Below are positions 56,990-64,000 of a stretch of 64,000 bases of DNA, one piece after another. How positions within the stretch are numbered: the first letter of the stretch is position 1; every line of letters starts with the position of its first letter. Origin of the DNA: an uncultured Bacteroidales bacterium (GTDB taxonomy: Bacteria > Bacteroidota > Bacteroidia > Bacteroidales > Paludibacteraceae); NCBI GenBank assembly GCA_946059305.1, contig CAMGMU010000002.1:1-64000 (forward strand), read 5' to 3'. The position numbers and the translations under genes were made by a program. Below the pieces are notes generated by a model. That model searched no databases. It had not been told where the DNA came from and worked only from the letters and a program-made list of their open reading frames with translations.

Positions 56990-57952
56990 ATGAATATGCA
57001 CACTTACCGAAAATTTCCGATGCTTATCATCGGACTTGTGTTGTCGTTATCGCTCTTTGCTGCAGAGGAGAATGTGCAACCCAAAAAATCTTTGCTGCCT
57101 GATTATTCTCAGAAAATCGGTTTTACCTATGGAGTGGGTGCCGATATCGTCAGTAACTATATCTGGCGAGGATTGTATGTAGGTGGATTGGGCGTTCAAG
57201 CCGATGCCAATATAGGCTATGGAGGACTCTTCCTCGATATGTGGTGGAACTTCTCGGCTTGCGATTGGACCTTCAGCAAAAATGGATTCAACGTCCCTTC
57301 CCATACCCTCGCTCCTGGATTCAATGCCGAGCTCGATATGACTATCGGATTCTCCAGATGGGGACTCACGGTCATGTTCATGCACATGTATTATTTTGAC
57401 CGAGAGAAAAATGCCGATGGATCACTCGCCAACCCCAGCCGATATTTCGACTTTGGCAATAAACTGGCCGGAGGTATCACCCAAGAATGGCGAATCAAGT
57501 ATCGCGTGAGCGACCAGTTGCCCCTCTCCATTCTCTGGTGCACACGTACCTTTGGTCGAGATGGATACATGCAGGATGCCAGCGGCACCCAAATCTCAGC
57601 TGCTGAATACTATAATTTAGATAAACAGGCGCAAAGCGCGTGCACGCTCAAGCGCGCGTATTCCTCTTATCTTGAATTAGGCTACGATATCTATATGCCT
57701 AAAAACCTCTGCCTTGAAGCCAGGGTCGGACTCACCCCATGGAAGAGCCTCTACACGGGCATGCAAGGGGACTTCGCTTTTTGTAACGTAAGTGCCAAAC
57801 TCAATTGGCATAAATCCATCTCTGAGCATTGCCTCATGACCGCTTTCGCCAACCTCATGATCAATCCTTACGATATGGCTACCGATTTTTCAATCAATTC
57901 TTCTCGAAATCCTTTCCTCTGGAATATCGGTTGTGGGTTCTATCTCAGGTAA
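56990..57952 (+). CDS. Putative outer membrane beta-barrel protein
   Basis: Signal peptide MRKFPMLIIGLVLSLSLFAA-like; alternating hydrophobic strands; C-terminal GCGFYLR; alternative ATG at 56996. Confidence 0.65.
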   Translation: MNMHTYRKFPMLIIGLVLSLSLFAAEENVQPKKSLLPDYSQKIGFTYGVGADIVSNYIWRGLYVGGLGVQADANIGYGGLFLDMWWNFSACDWTFSKNGFNVPSHTLAPGFNAELDMTIGFSRWGLTVMFMHMYYFDREKNADGSLANPSRYFDFGNKLAGGITQEWRIKYRVSDQLPLSILWCTRTFGRDGYMQDASGTQISAAEYYNLDKQAQSACTLKRAYSSYLELGYDIYMPKNLCLEARVGLTPWKSLYTGMQGDFAFCNVSAKLNWHKSISEHCLMTAFANLMINPYDMATDFSINSSRNPFLWNIGCGFYLR

Positions 57953-57984
57953 TACAATCCAATTGAATTGAAAATCAGTTTTTT

Positions 57985-58028
57985 AACGACCGAATCGGTA
58001 GCTCTCGTCAGGTATCGATTCGGTCGTT
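57985..58028 (+). terminator. Long-stem terminator-like hairpin
   Basis: AACGACCGAATCG-N18-CGATTCGGTCGTT perfect 13-bp stem. Confidence 0.7.
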
Positions 58029-58118
58029 TATGTAAACCCAAAAATTACCCCCCCCCCATTTGGCTTTTATACCAATTTAAAGATATTTTAAAAAAAAGTG
58101 CACTTTTTTGTAAAAAAT

Positions 58119-58150
58119 TTTGCTTAATTCAAAAATTTTTTGTAACTTTG
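58119..58150 (+). promoter_or_regulatory. Bacteroidetes-type promoter of the capsule/LPS locus
   Basis: TTTG-N20-TAACTTTG. Confidence 0.75.
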
Positions 58151-58172
58151 CGCGCTCTTATAGTAAAAGCGT

Positions 58173-60113
58173 ATGAAATCTTTAATAACAAAATTCACAT
58201 CTTGGTACTTTAGCAAGAGTGCGCTTCCTTATTGGTGCGTGCTGATTATTGATTGGCTGATTGTAATGTTTGTCGGAATTGCGGCTCATTATTTTGCAGT
58301 TGGCGGAACATGCTTCATATGTACGTTTTGGAGCTACCTTTTGGGACTGTTTGTTTTGTCCCTCGTATATGTTTTGTTCTTCCGTATTCGAAAAACCTAT
58401 ACGGGAATACTTCGTTACTCCGGTTTCGTTGATCTCAGCCGAATAGCATCTGCTGTATTGATGGCGGCCATCCTGGGATTGGCGCTCATCCGCTTTGATA
58501 TCCATTACGTTTCGCTCACCCCTTCTTTCCACTTTGTTTTCCCCTCGCTTAAGGAGCAAATGATGATTGCGGTGGGAGCAACGGTGCTGATGTGGCTCGA
58601 ACGAATCATCGTGAAGACGCTTTATGATGAGATGCGTTTCTCATCCACCAGCCAACGTACGTTTATCTATGGTATTAAAGATGGAGGCGTCAGTCTCGCA
58701 AAGTCGATTCGCAGCCAAAACCCCATGGTGTATAACCTCCGAGGATTTGTGGCACCTGATGATGAATTGCATTTTAAGGGAACGCCTGAGATGCTCCTCG
58801 GATTGCGTGTCTTTAGAGATGACGAACAACTGCTTAAGACTATCGCAGATATGCATATCACTGTGCTGATTGTCAGCCCGCTCCAGAGCGAACATTTCCG
58901 CGAGCAAACAAAACTCGTGAATGGGCTCATCGAGAAAGGTGTGAAAATCAAAATGCTGCCCGCGGAAATAGAGTGGGATGGCAAGTCCGACCTCCTCCAT
59001 CAGAACCTCAAAAACGTGGATATCGAAGACCTGCTGCCGAGAGATAAGATCGAAGTGGATATGAATGCCATCGGGCAAATGCTTCACGATAAGGTCGTTA
59101 TGGTTACCGGAGCTGCCGGTTCTATCGGATCGGAAATGGCTCGTCAGGTGGCTAAGTTCGAACCACGAAGACTCATACTCATCGATCAGGCTGAAACGCC
59201 TATGCACGATGTACGGCTATATATGACCAAATATCATACCGACCTCAACTGCGAGACCATCGTCAGTTCTATCACCAACGCTTCACGTATGGAGGAAATT
59301 TTCCGCCAGTTCAAGCCCGATTATGTCTTCCATGCAGCTGCATACAAACATGTGCCTATGATGGAAGATAATCCTGCTGAAGCCGTACAAAACAACGTGT
59401 ATGGCACACGTGTGATTGCCGATTTGGCCGTTAAATATGGCACCAAAAAGTTCGTGATGATCTCCACCGATAAGGCCGTCAACCCTACCAATGTCATGGG
59501 GTGCTCCAAGCGCATATGTGAGATATACTGCCAAGCGCTGAATAAGGCTATAGAAGATGGTACTGTTAAGGGTGTGACGCAATTTGTCACCACGCGTTTT
59601 GGCAACGTCTTAGGCTCCAATGGTTCCGTCATACCGCTCTTTAAATCGCAGTTGGCACATGGTGGACCGCTTACCGTTACGCATCCTGATATCATCCGTT
59701 TCTTCATGCTCATTCCTGAAGCATGTAGATTGGTGCTCCAAGCGGGTACCATGGGAAATGGAGGCGAGATTTATGTCTTCGATATGGGCAAACCTGTGCG
59801 TATCGCTGATCTGGCGCAACGAATGATTGACCTATCTGGAGCTAAAGACGTAAAAATACAATTTACCGGACTCCGAGATGGCGAGAAACTTTACGAAGAG
59901 GTGCTCTCTGATGCTGAGCAAACCAAACCCACTTCGCACCCCAAAATCATGGTGGCAGCCGTTCGTGAGTATCCCTATGATCTCGCTTTGAAAAACGAAA
60001 AAGAACTGCATCAAATATCTTTCACCTACGATGATATGGCTATCGTCAGAAAGATGAAGGAAATCGTTCCAGAGTTCAAGTCCCGCCATTCCAAGTATTG
60101 CGCGCTCGACTAA
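58173..60113 (+). CDS. Membrane-anchored nucleoside-diphosphate-sugar epimerase/dehydratase (CapD/PglF-like)
   Basis: N-terminal TM helices; VMVTGAAGSIGSEMARQV; DYVFHAAAYKHVPMME; STDKAVNPTNVMGCSKR. Confidence 0.94.
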   Translation: MKSLITKFTSWYFSKSALPYWCVLIIDWLIVMFVGIAAHYFAVGGTCFICTFWSYLLGLFVLSLVYVLFFRIRKTYTGILRYSGFVDLSRIASAVLMAAILGLALIRFDIHYVSLTPSFHFVFPSLKEQMMIAVGATVLMWLERIIVKTLYDEMRFSSTSQRTFIYGIKDGGVSLAKSIRSQNPMVYNLRGFVAPDDELHFKGTPEMLLGLRVFRDDEQLLKTIADMHITVLIVSPLQSEHFREQTKLVNGLIEKGVKIKMLPAEIEWDGKSDLLHQNLKNVDIEDLLPRDKIEVDMNAIGQMLHDKVVMVTGAAGSIGSEMARQVAKFEPRRLILIDQAETPMHDVRLYMTKYHTDLNCETIVSSITNASRMEEIFRQFKPDYVFHAAAYKHVPMMEDNPAEAVQNNVYGTRVIADLAVKYGTKKFVMISTDKAVNPTNVMGCSKRICEIYCQALNKAIEDGTVKGVTQFVTTRFGNVLGSNGSVIPLFKSQLAHGGPLTVTHPDIIRFFMLIPEACRLVLQAGTMGNGGEIYVFDMGKPVRIADLAQRMIDLSGAKDVKIQFTGLRDGEKLYEEVLSDAEQTKPTSHPKIMVAAVREYPYDLALKNEKELHQISFTYDDMAIVRKMKEIVPEFKSRHSKYCALD

Positions 60114-60137
60114 GACTGACAATTTTTGAATATCCTA

Positions 60138-61256
60138 ATGAAAAAGGCTCTCATAACCGGTGTCACCGGTCAAGATGGTTCCTATCTATCTGAGTTCCTC
60201 CTCGCTAAAGGCTACGAAGTCCATGGCATCATCCGCCGGTCTTCTGTGGATTATCGCGAAAGAATAGCTCATCTGGAAGGAACCCCACATTTCCACCTTC
60301 ACTATGCCGACATGGGCGACTCCATGTCGCTCGTCAAACTCGTAGGCAAAGTGCAGCCCACCGAGATCTATAACCTTGCCGCACAATCGCATGTGCAGGT
60401 CAGCTTCGATGCGCCTGAGTTCACGGCCGATGTAGATGCAGTGGGCGTGCTTCGTATCCTTGAGGCAGTGCGCACCAACCATCTGGAGAAGACCTGCCGT
60501 ATCTATCAGGCATCTACCTCCGAGCTCTATGGCAAGGTAGAAGAAGTGCCGCAAAACGAGAACACCCCCTTCCACCCATACTCTCCCTATGCTGTGGCAA
60601 AGCTCTATGGCTATTGGATAGTCAAGGAATACCGTGAGGCCTATAATATGTTTTGCTGCTCCGGCATCCTCTTCAACCACGAGTCCGAACGCAGAGGCGA
60701 GACCTTCGTTACCCGCAAGATCACCCTTGCCGCTGCACGTATTGCCCAAGGCAAACAGGACTGCCTCTATCTCGGCAACCTCGATTCGCTTCGTGACTGG
60801 GGCTATGCCAAGGATTATGTAGAATGCATGTGGCTCATCCTCCAGCACGACACCCCTGAAGACTTCGTCATAGCCACAGGCGTGCAACATACCGTACGTG
60901 AGTTCGCTACCCTCGCTTTCCACCATGCCGGCATCGAACTCCGTTGGGAAGGGGAAGGCATTCAAGAAAGAGGCATCGTTGCTGCTGTCTGCGAGACCGC
61001 TTGTGCCAACGTGAAAGTAGGCGATACCGTTGTAGCAGTATCCGAAGACTTCTACCGCCCAACCGATGTGGTTAACCTACTCGGGGATCCTGCTAAAGCC
61101 AAAGCCAAACTCGGATGGAATCCGCAATCTACTACCTTTGAGCAACTCGTTGAACTCATGGTCAACCATGATATGGCTAAGGTGGCAGCAGATGATGCTG
61201 CGGCTAAGGTGCATGTCAACCTTGCTGAATACCTCGAAAAGGGAATCGTCAAATAA
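60138..61256 (+). CDS. gmd: GDP-mannose 4,6-dehydratase
   Basis: [52 protein letters not shown]. Confidence 0.96.
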   Translation: MKKALITGVTGQDGSYLSEFLLAKGYEVHGIIRRSSVDYRERIAHLEGTPHFHLHYADMGDSMSLVKLVGKVQPTEIYNLAAQSHVQVSFDAPEFTADVDAVGVLRILEAVRTNHLEKTCRIYQASTSELYGKVEEVPQNENTPFHPYSPYAVAKLYGYWIVKEYREAYNMFCCSGILFNHESERRGETFVTRKITLAAARIAQGKQDCLYLGNLDSLRDWGYAKDYVECMWLILQHDTPEDFVIATGVQHTVREFATLAFHHAGIELRWEGEGIQERGIVAAVCETACANVKVGDTVVAVSEDFYRPTDVVNLLGDPAKAKAKLGWNPQSTTFEQLVELMVNHDMAKVAADDAAAKVHVNLAEYLEKGIVK

Positions 61257-61267
61257 TCTTATGTAGT

Positions 61268-62143
61268 ATGAAAGGTATCGTTTTGGCCGGAGGATCCGGC
61301 ACTCGATTATATCCCATCACCAAGGGCATCAGCAAGCAACTCATGCCTATCTATGATAAGCCCATGGTCTATTATCCCATCTCTGTGCTCATGCTCGCGG
61401 GGATTCGGGAGATTCTCATTATCTCTACGCCCTTTGACCTCCCCGGATTCAAACGACTCCTCGGGGATGGTTCGGACTATGGCGTACATTTTGAGTATGC
61501 CGAACAGCCCTCGCCCGATGGACTCGCGCAGGCGTTTACCATAGGTAAAGAATTCATCGGAAACGATTGTGCTTGTCTGGTTCTCGGAGACAATATCTTT
61601 CATGGTGCAGGTTTCACAAAGATGCTTCGTGAGGCCGTTCGTACGGCCGAAGAAGAACATAAAGCCACTGTCTTTGGCTATTGGGTTTCCGATCCCGAAC
61701 GCTATGGTGTGGCTGAGTTCGATGAGGATGGCAACTGTCTCTCCATCGAAGAGAAACCCGCCCATCCCAAGTCTAATTATGCAGTGGTCGGCCTCTATTT
61801 CTATCCCAATAAAGTAGTGGATATTGCTGCTTCTATCCAGCCCTCCGCACGTGGAGAATACGAGATCACTACCGTCAATCAGCAATTTCTTGCCCAAGGT
61901 GAACTCAAAGTGCAAACGCTCGGCCGTGGTTTCGCTTGGCTCGACACCGGCACACACGACTCACTCTCTGAGGCTTCTACTTATGTAGAAGTGCTCGAGA
62001 AAAGGCAAGGACTCAAAATCGCTTGTCTCGAGGGCATTGCTTATCGCCAGGGTTGGATCACCAAAGAGCGCATGCGCGAGCTCGCACAGCCCATGCTCAA
62101 AAATCAATATGGGCAATATCTCCTCAAACTCATTGCAGACTGA
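61268..62143 (+). CDS. rfbA: Glucose-1-phosphate thymidylyltransferase
   Basis: [46 protein letters not shown]. Confidence 0.97.
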   Translation: MKGIVLAGGSGTRLYPITKGISKQLMPIYDKPMVYYPISVLMLAGIREILIISTPFDLPGFKRLLGDGSDYGVHFEYAEQPSPDGLAQAFTIGKEFIGNDCACLVLGDNIFHGAGFTKMLREAVRTAEEEHKATVFGYWVSDPERYGVAEFDEDGNCLSIEEKPAHPKSNYAVVGLYFYPNKVVDIAASIQPSARGEYEITTVNQQFLAQGELKVQTLGRGFAWLDTGTHDSLSEASTYVEVLEKRQGLKIACLEGIAYRQGWITKERMRELAQPMLKNQYGQYLLKLIAD

Positions 62144-62151
62144 TAGCTCAT

Positions 62152-62181
62152 CGCTCACCGCTCACCGCTCACCGCTCATAG
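62152..62181 (+). repeat. Heptanucleotide tandem repeat CGCTCAC (~4 copies)
   Basis: CGCTCACCGCTCACCGCTCACCGCTCAT after the rfbA stop. Confidence 0.85.
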
Positions 62182-62207
62182 CTCAGGACCATCCATAATG
62201 AAGAATC

Positions 62208-63071
62208 ATGACGCAGGATTGCTCAACTTCCTCTTCTCTCAAGCGCCTACCTAAAGGTATCCGTATCATTTCTCATTCCCCCTCTCGCCCTAAAGAGCCC
62301 GAGAGGGTATCTTCCCCGAATGTTCCGGTATCTGTTCAATCTGAGGGCTCATTGTGCCCTCATTCCCCCTCTCGCCCTAAAGAGCCCGAGAGGGTATCTT
62401 CCCCGAAGATTCCGGTATCTGTTCAATCTGAGGGCTCATTGTGCCCTCATTCCCCTTCTCTGCCTAAGGAGCCAGATCAGCAATCTTGGGGCTATGTCTA
62501 TATCACTCATGGTAGGGTAGAGCGCTTCCTTGAACTCATCGAATATATAGCTGCTCAAGGTGAATTTACCCCTCCCACTTTTGTACATCGTTCCCCTCGG
62601 AGAGATAAGAAATCGTCACCTAAATCCCCCAAAAAAACATCCAAAACCGTTCAAAAAACGGATACCTCTTCAGATAATCCCGAACAGTTGGACCCTCTCA
62701 CTGTCAGTGGATTAGTCTTTCTTCAAGGCGAAACTCGAGAACTAGAACGGTTCCTCATGGATAATTTCCCGATGATCTACCTGGTTAAAGACTGTGCCAC
62801 CAATCGTCCTGCCTCCATCCCCCATGCTCAGATGAAGCCTTTCATGGAACTGATGAAGTCCAATCCCTATGAGATTACGCTCCTGCGCGATGCGTTTGAG
62901 AAGTTCGCAGAGAATCGCGTGAAGTTGCGTCTGCTCACAGGTCCTTTCGCGGGTCATGAGGGTTATATCGTCCGCATTCATCGTGACCGTCAGTTGGTGA
63001 TGCAGCTCGGAGGCATCACCGTGGCGCTTCGAGGCATCCACCGCGAGACCTTCGAAATCGTCTCCCCTTAG
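62208..63071 (+). CDS. UpxY/NusG-like transcription antiterminator with a repeat-derived N-terminal extension
   Basis: WGYVYITHGRVERFLELIEYI N-terminal NusG-like part; KOW region LLTGPFAGHEGYIVRIHRDRQLVMQLGGITVALRG; two 29-aa repeats before it. Confidence 0.82.
   Translation: MTQDCSTSSSLKRLPKGIRIISHSPSRPKEPERVSSPNVPVSVQSEGSLCPHSPSRPKEPERVSSPKIPVSVQSEGSLCPHSPSLPKEPDQQSWGYVYITHGRVERFLELIEYIAAQGEFTPPTFVHRSPRRDKKSSPKSPKKTSKTVQKTDTSSDNPEQLDPLTVSGLVFLQGETRELERFLMDNFPMIYLVKDCATNRPASIPHAQMKPFMELMKSNPYEITLLRDAFEKFAENRVKLRLLTGPFAGHEGYIVRIHRDRQLVMQLGGITVALRGIHRETFEIVSP
62274..62460 (+). repeat. 87-bp tandem repeat (2 full + partial third) with embedded hairpins
   Basis: CATTCCCCCTCTCGCCCTAAAGAGCCCGAGAGGGTATCTTCCCCG...GAGGGCTCATTGTGCCCT; unit starts 62274, 62361, 62448. 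Confidence 0.92.
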
Positions 63072-63193
63072 CTTCTCCCTCCCCTTCTTTCCTCCTCTCC
63101 CTTCTTTCCTCCTCTCCCTTAGTCCGCCTCCCTAGCCCCCTCCCTTAGCTCCCTCTCTTTGCCCGCCTCCCCCTTCTTTCCTCCTGCCTCCTT

Positions 63194-63368
63194 TTCCCGT
63201 TTATATAGGGTGCGTTTCACGCACCCATAGGTCCCTGTCCTGCCGAGGGGGCTCATTGTGCCCCCTTTTCCAAATCCCCCTCTCTCCCTTTGCCCGCCTC
63301 CCCTTCTTTCCTCCTGCCTCCCTTTCCCGTTTATATCGGGTGCGTTTTACGCACCCATAGGTCCCTCT
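63194..63368 (+). repeat. Duplicated hairpin cassette in a pyrimidine-rich intergenic region
   Basis: TTTCCCGTTTATATAGGGTGCGTTTCACGCACCCATAGGTCCCT and TTTCCCGTTTATATCGGGTGCGTTTTACGCACCCATAGGTCCCT. Confidence 0.85.
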
Positions 63369-63382
63369 TCCCCTTTGGGGCG

Positions 63383-63414
63383 TATCGTTCACTTAGCCGC
63401 GGATACTATCCGCG
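63383..63414 (+). other. Hairpin element alpha, copy 2
   Basis: TATCGTTCACTTAGC-CGCGGATA-C-TATCCGCG. Confidence 0.65.
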
Positions 63415-63483
63415 TCCCTCTCCCTCCTCCTCCCTCTCTCCCTCGCCTTTCTCTCTTTCCCCTCCCTCCTCTCTTTCCCTTCG

Positions 63484-63513
63484 TATTGTTCGTTGGTAGG
63501 AGATAGTATCTCC
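63484..63513 (+). other. Hairpin element alpha, copy 3
   Basis: TATTGTTCGTTGGTA-GGAGATA-G-TATCTCC. Confidence 0.65.
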
Positions 63514-63599
63514 GTCTTCTCCCTTCGTCCTCCAAGCTTCCCTCTCAGGGAGATTTAGAGGGTCTTCTCCCTCTTTTTTCGCAGAAAAAGCATTTTTTA

Positions 63600-63631
63600 T
63601 TTGCGTAATCCAGAAAAAAGTTGTATCTTTG
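63600..63631 (+). promoter_or_regulatory. Bacteroidetes-type promoter
   Basis: TTTG-N20-TATCTTTG. Confidence 0.7.
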
Positions 63632-63703
63632 CACCCGTGTATATGTCTCGCTTTGCGCGCACGCTATCGCGCGACTGCGTAAGGTGCTGTAAACGTTGCA
63701 GTT

Positions 63704-64000
63704 ATGAGAAATTTTGATGATCTTAAAATCGCTGTAGCCGGTACCGGCTACGTTGGCCTCAGTATTGCCACCCTCCTCGCTCAGCATCACCAGGTTACGG
63801 CTGTGGATGTCATCCCTGAGAAAGTAGAAAAAATCAACCAACGTATCTCGCCTATCCAGGATGAGTATATCGAGAAGTATTTTGCTGAAAAGCAGTTGAA
63901 CCTCACTGCCACTTTAGATGGCGCATCGGCCTATCGTGATGCCGATTATGTGGTCATCGCTGCCCCCACCAATTATGATCCTGTGAAGAATTTCTTCGAT
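63704..64000 (+). CDS. UDP-glucose/GDP-mannose dehydrogenase family protein (5' part, runs off the window)
   Basis: MRNFDDLKIAVAGTGYVGLSIATLLAQHHQVTAVDVIPEKVEKINQRISPIQDEYIEKYF. Confidence 0.92.
   Translation, partial: MRNFDDLKIAVAGTGYVGLSIATLLAQHHQVTAVDVIPEKVEKINQRISPIQDEYIEKYFAEKQLNLTATLDGASAYRDADYVVIAAPTNYDPVKNFFD

Noticed and set aside
57934-57948. GTGGGTTCTA similar to the dispersed palindromic repeat
   Set aside because: Lies within the OMP coding sequence and lacks the extended arm; probably coincidence

Overview
This looks like a Bacteroidales chromosomal segment. Supporting signs are TTTG-N20/21-TAnnTTTG promoters, a SusC/SusD pair, BspA-type LRRs, and UpxY-like capsule regulation. 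The order is: short ORFs and a BspA-like LRR protein; a PEGA/SUMF1 protein; trmN6; a CcdA/ArsG-like permease; an NtrY-like kinase; gdhA; kbl-tdh; an M16 peptidase; an MFP+TolC pair without a pump. A ~24 kb minus-strand run follows (recQ, rimO, HU, an HU-TM-LysM chimera, uvrA, ABC-F, deacetylase, two GTs, a PL9-like lyase, prfB, C1 peptidase, menA, CPBP protease, dnaE). Next comes a SusCD glycan-uptake locus without enzymes, then queH, an SGNH hydrolase, an NSS transporter fused to a degenerate arginine-deiminase domain, an outer-membrane protein, and the start of a capsule/LPS locus. The most interesting items are (1) the NSS transporter with a C-terminal arginine-deiminase fold that has lost the catalytic Cys and His; (2) a predicted membrane protein joining a cytoplasmic HU domain to a periplasmic LysM domain; (3) a dispersed family of pyrimidine-rich intergenic hairpins with covarying stems, part of which is translated as the N-terminus of an UpxY-like protein; (4) a palindromic MITE-like repeat with GAACCCACCTTAA ends; (5) several structured intergenic repeats and possible operators. 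No tRNA, rRNA, CRISPR array or transposase was seen. All homology calls are from reading motifs by eye; no database search was run.
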